Below the pieces are notes generated by a model. It saw nothing but the letters and a program-made list of their open reading frames with translations. It was not told where the DNA came from and did not search any database. A program made the translations under genes and the position numbers. Source: Paenibacillus_L residui (lineage in GTDB: Bacteria; Bacillota; Bacilli; Paenibacillales; NBRC-103111). Taken from it: 64,000 nt of DNA. Location of the stretch: assembly GCF_042677205.1 (NCBI RefSeq), contig NZ_JBHTIU010000027.1, positions 186,001 through 250,000 of the forward strand, in the 5' to 3' direction. This document shows, piece by piece, positions 33,341 through 41,708 of this stretch (positions are counted from its first letter, which is position 1; every line of letters begins with the position of its first letter).

Positions 33341-34216
33341 TTACGGTTTAGCCGCTTCCTCAGCAGTCATGTCTCCAGGAAGCTCATCTTCTGTGAAGCC
33401 GAAGGGCTCCAATATTTTCAGCAATTCCCCGGATTCCTTCAGCTTTTCGAGTTCAGCGTTGAAGGCTTCGCGGAATGCGGTATCTTCTTTACGGAATGCA
33501 GCCGCACCATACCCCCGGACACTTTTACCATCAATGACCGGTTGTTCGAAATCGGCGACTCTTTCTATGTTGGGATCTTTGGTCGAATCGAGCATTGCCT
33601 GAAGGGATGGCCCCGTCATCGTAACGGCTTGGACTCGATTGGACTGAAGCGCGGAAATAGCAGAGGGTTGATCAGGTACAGTTACGATCTGATTGTCAGC
33701 GACGCCTACTTTCTTCAAGTAGTCTATTTCGATTGCGCCGACCATGACCGCCACTTTTACCTCTGGATTTTCTTTAATATCTTCATAGCTATGGAGGTTA
33801 TGAGGATTGCCCTTGGCAACGGCAATCGCCTCGCCAATACTGTACTCAGGATTGGCAAAAGCAACTTCCTTGCTCCGCTCCTCGTTAATGAACATGCCTG
33901 CGGTAATGATATCGAACCGCTTGGCCTGCAGACCGGGAATCAATGACCCGAATTCCGTCAGAACGCCATCCATCTCTTCAATTCCCAGATTGTTGAGAAT
34001 GACTCGGGCGACCTCAACGGCTTCCCCCGTCAATTGCCCGTCAGGGGTTGCATAAGCATATGGATTCTCGTTAGCAAACCCGATACTGACATAACCTTGG
34101 CGCTGCGCCTTTTCCAACGTGTTTTCATTCTGAGCGGCATCCTTATTCCCGTTCCCGCACCCTGCCGTCAGTCCCAGACAAGCGGCCAGCAGCAGAGTGC
34201 CTAACTTTTTTCTCAT
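33341..34216 (-). CDS. ehuB: Ectoine/hydroxyectoine substrate-binding lipoprotein EhuB
   Basis: A 291-residue solute-binding lipoprotein, the receptor of the Ehu importer. The signal has a lipobox (LTAGC) about 20 residues in. EhuB-like sequence follows: GYVSIGFANENPYAYATPDG, LTGEAVEVARVILNNLG, DGVLTEFGSLIPGLQAKRFD and ITAGMFINEERSKEVAFANP, where aromatic residues form the ligand cage in EhuB. The ATG at 34216 has AAGGGAG upstream; the longer frame to 34288 adds 24 unrelated residues. It is the first gene of the eight-gene ectoine locus. The region upstream is free of genes to 35010. Confidence 0.92.
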   Translation of the reverse strand: MRKKLGTLLLAACLGLTAGCGNGNKDAAQNENTLEKAQRQGYVSIGFANENPYAYATPDGQLTGEAVEVARVILNNLGIEEMDGVLTEFGSLIPGLQAKRFDIITAGMFINEERSKEVAFANPEYSIGEAIAVAKGNPHNLHSYEDIKENPEVKVAVMVGAIEIDYLKKVGVADNQIVTVPDQPSAISALQSNRVQAVTMTGPSLQAMLDSTKDPNIERVADFEQPVIDGKSVRGYGAAAFRKEDTAFREAFNAELEKLKESGELLKILEPFGFTEDELPGDMTAEEAAKP

Positions 34217-34920
34217 ATCTGTCTCCCTTCTATTATTTTTTGTACGTGTCTTATGGTAACATTCCCTCGCGGATATCTCATCCTTCATATCCCGGGATTA
34301 TCTATCCAGAGACCGGCTCATGCGGGGTGATGGAAGATTACCTGACCTATCCCTTTTATTCAACCCATATCCTCCCAAATCCTCATAGATCCGGCAGGAT
34401 GGCTTTTCCAATTCGGGCAATTCTCCTAGAAATCCAGCCTATTCATGTCAAGTTCTATGACAAACCATCGCTTTCCGCTCGCTCTGTGCCCGGCAATGTC
34501 CAGCGTAAGCAGCCCCGAAGGGAAAGAATTTTACTGCTAATTTCGTCCGAATCTCCTTCTTTCGCCCGGTTTCTGACCGTTATCCCGTTGCCTCAGAAAG
34601 AACAGATGTCCCCTATCGTTGATCAATCCGCCTACTTTTTCATACTTTCCCATCTTTAAAGACTGGTTCTCCCTCTTTAAAGCTTCCAGATGAAATAAAA
34701 CCCTGACCCATCAGTAAGGCCAACGTAAAACTGAGCGAAGGGGATAACAGCCAAAAGGACGCTAGAATGAAAACGTTTGGTTTCCAGCACAGCACGAATA
34801 TGACTGAGCCGTTGGGATAACAGTCAAAGAATCTGAAGCGGAGAATGACCCGGTTAAAGAAATGCCGAGCAATGGAGCTGCGGGGAAGTGAACAGATAAC
34901 GTCCGTCATGAAATAACGAT
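34217..34920. other. Upstream region of the ectoine operon; no gene seen
   Basis: About 700 bases. It should contain the osmotic promoter of ehuB-ectD; TTGAAT-N17-TAATCT on the minus strand (near 34335-34365) is a weak candidate. An 89-codon frame at 34640-34909 lacks a Shine-Dalgarno and has no recognisable family. No regulator gene such as ectR is present. Confidence 0.35.
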
Positions 34921-35010
34921 CAAGGATAAACGGCTATCTCCTTCCTGACAACAGGCGCGTTTACCGATGAAATATAAGAACAGGCATAAGGAGATTCTTT
35001 CTTAATTTCA
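34921..35010 (+). repeat. Dispersed structured repeat RE1, copy 3 (diverged)
   Basis: Shares CAAGGATAAACGGCTATC and GCGCGTTTACCGATGAAATAT with the other copies. The central palindrome has changed to CCTGACAACAGG: different bases, but still a stem (CCTG/CAGG). The last hairpin is diverged. It lies just past the terminator of the methyltransferase-like gene. Confidence 0.82.
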
Positions 35011-35048
35011 AAAAAAAGAGACAGAGAATGTTTGACATCCTCTGTCTC
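35010..35048 (-). terminator. Rho-independent terminator of the spermidine-synthase-like gene
   Basis: GAGACAGAG pairs with CTCTGTCTC, with additional ATG/CAT pairing towards the loop. The minus strand continues with TTTTTTTTG. It lies 35 bases past the stop. Confidence 0.9.
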
Positions 35049-35082
35049 GCGTGTTTTTCGGGAGCGCCTATCTATTGCGCTA

Positions 35083-35751
35083 TTATTCTTTCTTCGCCAA
35101 ATAGATGTAATCGGGTTCTCCCTTCTGTTGATCGACCGTCATTCGCTGAACGCTGGGGAAAAACTCTCTTAGCCGTGCTTCGAAGTCCGGTGCGGAGGAA
35201 GCGCTCCAGAAGGAAACGACTCCGCCGGGGTTCAGCCTGCTGCCAAGCAGCGTCAGCCCGCTATTATTATAGAGTGCCCCGTTCTCCTCATATACCATCC
35301 AATCCGGCCCGTTATCAATATCAAGACAGATTACATCAAATAATCTCGCGCAGCCGGCCAACCATTCGATCAAATCGGCGTGAATAGCCTCGGCTCTTGG
35401 ATCGTACAGCGCATTATGGTTTAACTCTATGAGGTAAGAGCGATTCCATGCCAGGACAGCCTCTTCGATCTCCACGACGGTCGCTCGCTCGACCCGATCG
35501 TCCCGCAATGCTTCCGCAAGAGAAAAACCGACCCCGAGCCCGCCGATCAGCACCTGAGCCGGATTCTCACAGCAATCAAGGGCAGCTTGGACCAACAGCC
35601 GTTCCGATGCTCCGTTATAGGTCGCCATCAGGAAAGTTCCGTTGCTGATGATTTCGAAGTGCTGCCCTCGCTTTTGCAATTGAATGTCGCCTCGGGGCGA
35701 AGAATGGCGCTCCAATCTTTCCAGTATACCCGCCGATTGATTTCTGTTCAT
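35083..35751 (-). CDS. Spermidine synthase-like SAM-dependent protein
   Basis: A 222-residue Rossmann-fold protein resembling spermidine synthase but shorter than the usual 270-300 residues. The nucleotide loop is VLIGGLGVGFSLAEAL (about residues 66-81), followed by VVEIEEAVLAWNRSYL (acidic residue binding the methionine moiety), IHADLIEWLAG and FDVICLDIDNGPDW in the position of the gatekeeping Asp region. The C-terminal GGVVSFWSASSAPDFEARLR follows. The N-terminal beta domain of true spermidine synthases is reduced. It is called as a polyamine-synthase-like or methyltransferase-like enzyme of unknown substrate. RBS AAAGGAGC precedes the ATG. Confidence 0.8.
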   Translation of the reverse strand: MNRNQSAGILERLERHSSPRGDIQLQKRGQHFEIISNGTFLMATYNGASERLLVQAALDCCENPAQVLIGGLGVGFSLAEALRDDRVERATVVEIEEAVLAWNRSYLIELNHNALYDPRAEAIHADLIEWLAGCARLFDVICLDIDNGPDWMVYEENGALYNNSGLTLLGSRLNPGGVVSFWSASSAPDFEARLREFFPSVQRMTVDQQKGEPDYIYLAKKE

Positions 35752-35855
35752 ACCTTGCTCCTTTTACCAAAGGATTCCATCCTTTGTTTTCCTACCATTG
35801 TATATAGTTATTCACAAGGCTTCAAGTATCATCCGGCGGGCACCGGGTTCCACTT

Positions 35856-36128
35856 TTATTTTCGGTTCAACTGCTCCTTGGCTTTCTGAATCATTTCCTT
35901 AACCATAGCCCCGCCAATTTTTCCTCCAATTTTGCCCGCATCCTCGGTTTTCATTTGTCCGTTGCCGTCCCGGTTCATTTGAATCCCAAGGGAATCAGCC
36001 ACCTCATATTTCACTTCATCGGGCCTTGCGGGATTGACCCGGTAGCCTTCCCTCCTCATTACCTCAGACTTTAACTGGTTCAATCCTTGTCCCGCTTCCG
36101 GAACCAGCAGCCGCCTTCTTCTCGCCAT
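35856..36128 (-). CDS. Alpha/beta-type small acid-soluble spore protein
   Basis: A 90-residue SASP of the alpha/beta type, which coats DNA in the spore core and protects it from UV and heat. The two conserved SASP segments are visible: LNQLKSEVMRREG around residue 16, and the C-terminal GKIGGKIGGAMVKEMIQKAK. The GPR protease cleavage region corresponds to KYEVADSLGI. The N-terminus is more basic (MARRRRLLVPEAG) than in most members. RBS AGGAGG lies about nine bases before the ATG. A sporulation (SigG) promoter is expected, but I cannot assign one with confidence. Confidence 0.93.
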   Translation of the reverse strand: MARRRRLLVPEAGQGLNQLKSEVMRREGYRVNPARPDEVKYEVADSLGIQMNRDGNGQMKTEDAGKIGGKIGGAMVKEMIQKAKEQLNRK

Positions 36129-36192
36129 GAATCATTCCTCCTATTGCATATTAGAGTGGATAATCTTTAGCGTTAGCTTTCCCCCTTACAAC

Positions 36193-36230
36193 AAAAAAAC
36201 AACGCAGGTCCATAAACCCGCGTTGCTTTT
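36193..36230 (-). terminator. Rho-independent terminator of the cytochrome c gene
   Basis: CAACGC..GGT pairs with ACC.GCGTTG with a small internal mismatch. T-runs lie on both sides (TTTTTTTG on the minus strand, CTTTTT on the plus), so it may act in both directions. It lies about 45 bases past the cytochrome stop. Confidence 0.85.
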
Positions 36231-36272
36231 TAATAACTATGTTTACTATAATGCCCACTGCATGTCACGCAT

Positions 36273-36647
36273 CTATTTGTGCTCTGCCAACCAGCCAGCC
36301 AAGTTCGCAATCTCCGCGTCTTCCAGCTGACCTTTGAAAGCAGGCATCATCGGGCTTACGCCATTCATAATTTTCAGGCGAATTTTGTTGCGATCCAACT
36401 TGGCTCCAACGGTTTCCAGACTAGGTCCGGCTCCGCCTTCCAAGTTGCCCCCATGACAGCTCAAGCACGTTTTCTTATAAACTGCTTCAGCAGCCTCCGC
36501 ATCTACCGGTGCGTTATTTTCCGGAGCTTCTGCTTCCGCTTTTTCTTTAGCGATCTCCGTTGCATTCTGGTTTACCGCATACACAAGACCGGATAAACCC
36601 AGTACGACCGCACAGGCGCATAATGCAGCCATGGCCCATTTGTACAT
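36273..36647 (-). CDS. Membrane-anchored cytochrome c (c550/CccA-like)
   Basis: A 124-residue small c-type cytochrome. One N-terminal membrane segment (MYKWAMAALCACAVVLGLSG) anchors it to the outer face of the membrane. An acidic Ala/Glu-rich linker (about 30-55) follows. The heme domain has CLSCHGGNLEGGAGPSLE (CxxCH heme attachment) and the axial methionine in SPMMPAF. Size and layout match Bacillus c550 (CccA). The ATG at 36647 has AAGGAGG upstream; the open frame runs 46 codons further, without a fitting start. It is divergent from tgl. Confidence 0.92.
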   Translation of the reverse strand: MYKWAMAALCACAVVLGLSGLVYAVNQNATEIAKEKAEAEAPENNAPVDAEAAEAVYKKTCLSCHGGNLEGGAGPSLETVGAKLDRNKIRLKIMNGVSPMMPAFKGQLEDAEIANLAGWLAEHK

Positions 36648-36825
36648 GTCCTCGTCCCTCCTTACTGTAATCATACCACCTTTATCCAGGCTCTGTACAG
36701 TGCTCCGTTTGAGCCAGCCATAAAGCGCGATTGAGCAATCGCGTAAAACATATGGAAGGAATGAATAAATAACGGTCCTCCACATATGATTTGTTAAACA
36801 CTATCATTATATCCGGAGGAAGCCC

Positions 36826-37617
36826 ATGATTTCAATTGCTGGAGTACATGTTGATCCAAACCGTCTGCCGGCGCACTGGAGCCAGACGGCTCCCGCACAC
36901 CATATTTTGTCCCAAATGGCTGCTCACCAAACGGTCTATTCGTATACCAGACCGGAAGAACTGGAGTTTGAAATCCGGCTGAGGATTTCCATTATGGACG
37001 AATCCATCGGCATGGAACAAAGCAATGTCAGCTTTGCCGACTTCGACAATTCCCGCTGCAATCCGGCTTATTGGATACTGACCCCGCAAGGAGGATTCCG
37101 GCTGCGCGGCAATGTCCGCCCCTCCGCAGCCATTCGGGATATTTATTGGAATGGTCATCTGTACTCATTCGAATGTGCAACAGCCATCATCATTCTATAC
37201 TACAAAGCGGTACTGAACGTCATTCCGGACGAGTTGTTCGATCGGCTGTTTGCCAACCTCTACCTGTTTAGCTGGGAATACGACAGAGATTTGGCCGTCC
37301 GCACCGTGCGTACAAGCGAATTCCTCCCGGCAGACGTGCTTTATTTCGACAATCCCGATGTTGACCCCTTGAAGCCGGAGTGGCAGGGGGAGAATGCCGT
37401 CAATCTCGGCAACGGGCTGTATTTCGGCCATGGGATCGGGATAAGAGATGCGGCCGGTATCATTATGTCACTGAACCGGCATCGCCGGCGCGGGGCCACC
37501 CGCAGCGCTCATTTATTGAACCAGGCTACCAACCCCGGATACTTATACTTGTACCGGGTCTCGGCAGGTTATCGTCCCGCGGTCGCCCGAATCGGCAGAA
37601 ATACATATCCCATTTGA
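36826..37617 (+). CDS. tgl: Protein-glutamine gamma-glutamyltransferase Tgl (spore coat)
   Basis: A 263-residue bacterial transglutaminase that cross-links spore coat proteins through epsilon-(gamma-glutamyl)lysine bonds. The catalytic Cys is Cys117 in LYSFECATAI, and the Glu and His of the triad correspond to Glu189 and His202 in EWQGENAVNLGNGLYFGHGI, matching Cys116/Glu187/His200 of B. subtilis Tgl. Length is close to the family norm (about 245-270). GGAGG lies six bases before the ATG. In B. subtilis tgl is expressed late in the mother cell; the promoter here is not resolved. Confidence 0.95.
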   Translation: MISIAGVHVDPNRLPAHWSQTAPAHHILSQMAAHQTVYSYTRPEELEFEIRLRISIMDESIGMEQSNVSFADFDNSRCNPAYWILTPQGGFRLRGNVRPSAAIRDIYWNGHLYSFECATAIIILYYKAVLNVIPDELFDRLFANLYLFSWEYDRDLAVRTVRTSEFLPADVLYFDNPDVDPLKPEWQGENAVNLGNGLYFGHGIGIRDAAGIIMSLNRHRRRGATRSAHLLNQATNPGYLYLYRVSAGYRPAVARIGRNTYPI

Positions 37618-37650
37618 TTAGTCATTGCCGATTGCGCTCCTGTCTCCAGG

Positions 37651-38520
37651 TCATGCTTGCGCAGCGAGAGCCAATGCTCCACAGAGGCCCGCGTTATCTC
37701 CCAGACCAGGCGGCACAATGTAATCCTCCGCAGCGTTCAGAACGGCCTCATGCTGGACATAGCCGTTAAGCCATTCAAGAAGCCGGCTGCGGACAAGAGG
37801 AAATAACTGCTGCTGCTTCATGACGCCGCCTCCCATAATGATCTTCTGCGGGGCCAGTATGAGAATGTAATTAACGAGGGCCTGGGCCAGATAATCGGCC
37901 TCGATAGCCCAAGCCAGGTGATCGGTTCCCAGCTCCGATCCCTTCACACCCCAGCGCGCCTCTATCGCCGGTCCCGCGGCTAATCCTTCCAGGCAGTCCT
38001 TATGATAGGGACAATGTCCTTCATACTGGTCCTGCGGGTGTCTGCGTACGATAATATGCCCCATTTCCGGATGCGACAGGCCATGGATGAGCTGACCGTT
38101 GACCAAAGCACCTGCCCCGATTCCCGTTCCAACCGTTATGTACAGGCAATTATCCAGCCCCCGGGCCGCCCCGAATTTGGCCTCGCCTAGTACGGCTCCA
38201 TTCACGTCCGTATCGAAGCCTATCGGAACATCGAAATGCTTGCGGAGCTCTCCCAGAAGATTAAAACCGCCCCAATGCGGCTTCGGGGTGCTTGTGACAT
38301 AACCGTAAGTCGGGCTTCCCGGACGCGGGTCAATGGGACCGAAGGAACCGATTCCAAGTGCGGCTATAGTCTTGTTACGGAAATACTCCTCCACCTGAGC
38401 CAAGGTTTCATTCGGAGTAGTCGTCGGAAAACTGACCTTGTCCAAAATTTCCCCGGACTCGGTACCGATCCCGCAGACAAACTTCGTCCCCCCCGCTTCT
38501 ATTGCTCCTAGAATCTTCAT
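37651..38520 (-). CDS. ROK-family sugar kinase (fructokinase type)
   Basis: A 289-residue ROK kinase. The phosphate-binding motif is GAIEAGGTKFVCGIG near the N-terminus, the catalytic Asp lies in GFDTDVNGAVLGEAKFGAAR, followed by ITVGTGIGAGALVNG, and the zinc-binding ROK motif is the HPEMGH / HCPYHKDCLEGLAAG segment with its His and Cys residues. The overall sequence is like Firmicutes fructokinases (ScrK/GmuE). The ATG at 38520 has purine-rich TTGGAGA upstream; upstream codons to 38643 are unrelated. No sugar transporter accompanies it. It is convergent with tgl (33-base gap). Confidence 0.9.
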   Translation of the reverse strand: MKILGAIEAGGTKFVCGIGTESGEILDKVSFPTTTPNETLAQVEEYFRNKTIAALGIGSFGPIDPRPGSPTYGYVTSTPKPHWGGFNLLGELRKHFDVPIGFDTDVNGAVLGEAKFGAARGLDNCLYITVGTGIGAGALVNGQLIHGLSHPEMGHIIVRRHPQDQYEGHCPYHKDCLEGLAAGPAIEARWGVKGSELGTDHLAWAIEADYLAQALVNYILILAPQKIIMGGGVMKQQQLFPLVRSRLLEWLNGYVQHEAVLNAAEDYIVPPGLGDNAGLCGALALAAQA

Positions 38521-38572
38521 TCTCCAACTCTCTTCCTTTCCAGTTAAACAATCCGCCTTTAATATTATACAG

Positions 38573-38614
38573 AAAAAACGGCCCCTATGAAGAACGGAAA
38601 ATGGGCCGTTTTTT
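38573..38614 (-). terminator. Rho-independent terminator of the PIG-L gene operon
   Basis: A perfect 12-base stem AAAAAACGGCCC / GGGCCGTTTTTT with an 18-base loop, between the PIG-L stop (38700) and the start of the ROK kinase. It ends the serine hydrolase-GNAT-PIG-L operon. Confidence 0.92.
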
Positions 38615-38699
38615 GACTTTTCATTGCCAGTTCCCGGGAGCAACCTTTTATGTCTGGAAAACGCTTCTATCTTTAGTACTCCATAAAATTATAAGCTGA

Positions 38700-39410
38700 T
38701 CAATCCAGCCATTGGGAACGTCTGTTCAAAGCTCCTTTGGGCACGGCGAACGCCTGGGCCCGTTTGAAATTGACCGGGGCTCCCCGCACGATCGTTAACG
38801 CCTTATAATATTCAATGTATGGGAATCCGTAGGTTTCACCCCGTGCAAAAGCGTAGGCATTCATGCCCTTGACCCACGTCTCGAAAGCATCCTCGGGAAT
38901 ATCGACGAAGACCTCCGGCTCGAACCCCTCCATATCCTCCCAATTCTCGGCGAAATACATGCGTCGGGTATAGTGGGCCGGAAGCTCTCTTTCAATCGTT
39001 TTTAACGCGGCGTAAAAATGCGCATCCTGTACGATGGAATAAGTGTTGGAATGATCTTTATGTATGCTGTTTTTCCAATGGGTAATAATGATGTCCGGCT
39101 TCACCTCCCGTATAACGTCCGCTACCTCGTATTTAATTTTTTCGTCCACCGGCAGCTCGGCATCCTTATAGTCAAAAAAACGCACCTCAGCACCAATAAT
39201 GTCCGCGAATTGATAAGCCTCTTCGATTTTTTGCTTGCGGTATTCATCGGGGGTAAGCCGGGGATGCCCCTTCTCCCCTGGTGTCAGGTGCAGCATCGTC
39301 ACTTTATGGCCTTCCTGGGTATATTTGGCCAACACCGCGCCCGCCGTCAGATCCATATCCCCCGCATGTGCGCTAATCGCCAAAATATGGGATTTCTTCT
39401 CACCGCTCAT
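38700..39410 (-). CDS. PIG-L/LmbE-family deacetylase with variant metal motif
   Basis: A 236-residue protein of the PIG-L family, zinc-dependent deacetylases of N-acetylglucosamine-containing substrates. The usual AHPDD metal motif appears as AHAGDMDLTAG near residue 13, so Pro and the first Asp are replaced. The second motif IHKDHSNTYSIVQDA, with the zinc His, is intact. YTRRMYFAENWEDMEG and FVDIPEDAFETWVKGMNAYA are other family landmarks. AAAGGAG stands ten bases from the ATG at 39410 and only one from an ATG at 39419. It is last in an operon with a GNAT protein and a serine hydrolase. Confidence 0.88.
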   Translation of the reverse strand: MSGEKKSHILAISAHAGDMDLTAGAVLAKYTQEGHKVTMLHLTPGEKGHPRLTPDEYRKQKIEEAYQFADIIGAEVRFFDYKDAELPVDEKIKYEVADVIREVKPDIIITHWKNSIHKDHSNTYSIVQDAHFYAALKTIERELPAHYTRRMYFAENWEDMEGFEPEVFVDIPEDAFETWVKGMNAYAFARGETYGFPYIEYYKALTIVRGAPVNFKRAQAFAVPKGALNRRSQWLD

Positions 39411-39451
39411 CGTTCTCATTCTCCTTTACGATATATTATTTGGATAATGTC

Positions 39452-40399
39452 CTATAGAGGTTTGGACATGACATGGAAGGTTCGGGTGACCGTAAAGCCC
39501 GTTTTTTTATACAAATGGCCTGCGGCGGTTTGTTCTCCCGTCCAGAGAAACCACGCCCCATGCAGTCCCTGAGCCCTCATGGATACCAGACAATCGTACA
39601 GCAGAATTTTGCCCAAACCCTTGCCCTGCTGGCCAGGGTCTACCCCGAAAGGACCGAAGCGCTCGGCGACGCCCTCATACCCGCCATGCATGCTGAAACC
39701 GACCAGCTTGCCGCGGTCTCGCACAATATGGATATTGGACAACGGAAGGCCGCGAAGCACCCCCTCCCGAATCGCTCTTCCCCAATCCGGATTGAAAACA
39801 CCCGTGGCGAACTGAATAAGTTCATATAAGTCCCTGTCCTGCGCCTGGCGGAACACATACCCTTCCTCCATCCGCTTCTGCTTCAGAACCGAAACGTCCT
39901 CCGGCACGCTCAGCCCGACCAGCGAATAATCCATCGCCACCGGCGAATAGAGCCGGGTAAACCCGTTGTGCAGCAAGAATGCATAGCCTTCCGGATAATG
40001 GGCTTCATCCAAGCCCGGAACGATATAATTGGGCGCATACGACGCAAAATAGACCTGCGTCCGCTGCAAAGATTGCAGCCATAGCAAGCCTTCATTCAAC
40101 AGCCGGGTCCCGACCCCTTGCCGCCTGGCTTCGGGAGCCACGAAGAAGAACGGGATCCATCCGGAGGAAGGCTCCAAATCCGTTCCATGCATTGGGAGAA
40201 GACGGCGAACGGCATAGACGCAGCCGAGCAGGCGGTCGCCGGATTGAGCCACTCGCAGGCCTTCGGGGTCAAAATTGGCGTCAAGCAGCACGAGATTGCG
40301 AAATCTCTCGTCAGTCACCGGGTCGCAAGTCAAACACCGGTTCCAGAGTTCAACAATGGACGATTCGTCTCCAGGCTTATAGCTTCGGTAAGCGATCAT
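39452..40399 (-). CDS. Tandem GNAT-domain acetyltransferase
   Basis: A 315-residue protein with two GNAT folds. The first (about 1-150) has the acetyl-CoA loop APEARRQGVGTRLLNEGLLW, the second (about 165-315) has GVDPGQQGKGLGKILLYDCL. Double-GNAT architecture is like mycothiol synthase and related enzymes, though the substrate here is unknown. It lies between a penicillin-binding-like serine hydrolase and a PIG-L deacetylase on the same strand, with gaps of 73 and 41 bases, so an amino-sugar or muropeptide substrate is possible by context only. RBS AGGAGG is nine bases before the ATG. Confidence 0.88.
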   Translation of the reverse strand: MIAYRSYKPGDESSIVELWNRCLTCDPVTDERFRNLVLLDANFDPEGLRVAQSGDRLLGCVYAVRRLLPMHGTDLEPSSGWIPFFFVAPEARRQGVGTRLLNEGLLWLQSLQRTQVYFASYAPNYIVPGLDEAHYPEGYAFLLHNGFTRLYSPVAMDYSLVGLSVPEDVSVLKQKRMEEGYVFRQAQDRDLYELIQFATGVFNPDWGRAIREGVLRGLPLSNIHIVRDRGKLVGFSMHGGYEGVAERFGPFGVDPGQQGKGLGKILLYDCLVSMRAQGLHGAWFLWTGEQTAAGHLYKKTGFTVTRTFHVMSKPL

Positions 40400-40472
40400 A
40401 GGTTATGGCCTCCTATTATTTCCGAACCTCTTCTGAAAGACTGTGGGGCAAGAATATTCCGCGAATGTTGGA

Positions 40473-41573
40473 TCAAAAGGATGCTGCAACCGCATTATGA
40501 AAGCATGCTCTTAACCGGGCCACCGATTTGTCTCTTCCGTAATGCACCCGATTGGTCAGCAGAATGGCGCTGATGTCACGCTCCGGGTCTATCGTCAGGC
40601 TGACTCCCGTAAATCCGGTATGACCATAGGCGGAATCCGAGAATAGATCACCGGATACATCCATTTTGTCACCCTTCAACACCCAGCCCAGCCCTCTGCG
40701 GCCGGATAATGCAAGGGTGTGGGTCCCTATAGATACCTGGACGCAAGCCTCGGGAATCACCGCGCGGCCGTCTTCCGTTCGTCCTCCGTTCAGCCACATC
40801 ATGGCGTACTTTGCCAGATCGCCTGCGGTGGAGAATAAACCGGCGTGACCGCTAATTCCTCCCATCGCATAGGCATTCTCATCGTGAACCTCACCTCTTT
40901 TGCATCGTTCCAGCAGCTCAGTGTATTCGGTAGCCGCTATCCGCGGCTTCCAATCTTCCGGAGGGCAGTATGCGGTGTCCTTCATGCCCAACGGATTGAA
41001 AATCTGCTCGCTGGCCACCCGATCCAGGGAATCTCCAAATACTTGGGCGGCGATATGCCCCAGAAGCATATACCCGAGATCGCTGTACACGATTTTCGAA
41101 TCGGACTTGTATTCCAGAGGGAGTCTGCAAATGGCTCCGATGATCTCCTCCGGTGTCCAGCCATGCAGGTAAAATTTCTGATGCGCCGGCAGTCCCGAGG
41201 TATGAATCAACAAATGCCTGATCGTAATATGCTCTTTCCCGTTCGTTCCGAATTCGGGAAGGAACCGGGCCACCGGATCATCCAGCCGAACCAGTCCATA
41301 ACCTATGCTCTGCAGCACTAAAGGAAGGGTTACCGTAACCTTCGTCAAGGAAGCACAATCGTATATCGTCGTTTCCTCGGCCCTTACCTTCTCCCCGCCA
41401 TGATCGACGGCATATCCGGCGGCATAGGAGCCGGCTACTTTGCCCTGATGAGTGACAAGAGCAACCCCTCCTGGAATCTCCCCTCTGTCCACTTCATCGT
41501 CCAACAGGCGAAAAGCGGCCGTCAACCCATAGATTGTATTCGGCTGCGCGGAATAACGAAGATGCGAATTCAT
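40473..41573 (-). CDS. Serine hydrolase of the beta-lactamase/PBP4* family
   Basis: A 366-residue class C beta-lactamase-like hydrolase. The catalytic SxxK is in YDCASLTKVTVTLP, the YxN-like motif is in YSDLGYMLLGHIA, and the third motif region is YGHTGFTGVSLTIDP (HTG in place of KTG). The LLIHTSGLPAHQ segment is typical. No signal peptide is present from the ATG used, so it seems cytoplasmic, as with AmiE/YbbE-type muropeptide salvage enzymes; that comparison is inference. The ATG at 41573 has AAAAGG 11 or so bases upstream. It is the first gene of the operon, with a strong promoter and palindromic operator at 41681-41708. Confidence 0.88.
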   Translation of the reverse strand: MNSHLRYSAQPNTIYGLTAAFRLLDDEVDRGEIPGGVALVTHQGKVAGSYAAGYAVDHGGEKVRAEETTIYDCASLTKVTVTLPLVLQSIGYGLVRLDDPVARFLPEFGTNGKEHITIRHLLIHTSGLPAHQKFYLHGWTPEEIIGAICRLPLEYKSDSKIVYSDLGYMLLGHIAAQVFGDSLDRVASEQIFNPLGMKDTAYCPPEDWKPRIAATEYTELLERCKRGEVHDENAYAMGGISGHAGLFSTAGDLAKYAMMWLNGGRTEDGRAVIPEACVQVSIGTHTLALSGRRGLGWVLKGDKMDVSGDLFSDSAYGHTGFTGVSLTIDPERDISAILLTNRVHYGRDKSVARLRACFHNAVAASF

Positions 41574-41680
41574 TTTCTGCCACATCCTTTTCTTACAACT
41601 GGTCTTAACCAATGACTTGAAGCAAGACGCCGTTCTCGTAAGCTTCCGGTACCGTTTTGTCATCGCTTTCAGTTGATACA

Positions 41681-41708
41681 ATTATAACACCAGGAAATAA
41701 TATTTCAA
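41681..41708 (-). promoter_or_regulatory. SigA promoter of the serine hydrolase operon
   Basis: Minus strand TTGAAA (41708-41703), 16 bases, TATAAT (41686-41681). The spacer and -35 overlap the palindrome GAAATAATATTTC (41694-41706). Confidence 0.78.

Noticed and set aside
34640..34909. 89-codon frame between ehuB and RE1 copy 3
   Set aside because: No Shine-Dalgarno, no homology recognised, and adjacent to a repeat.
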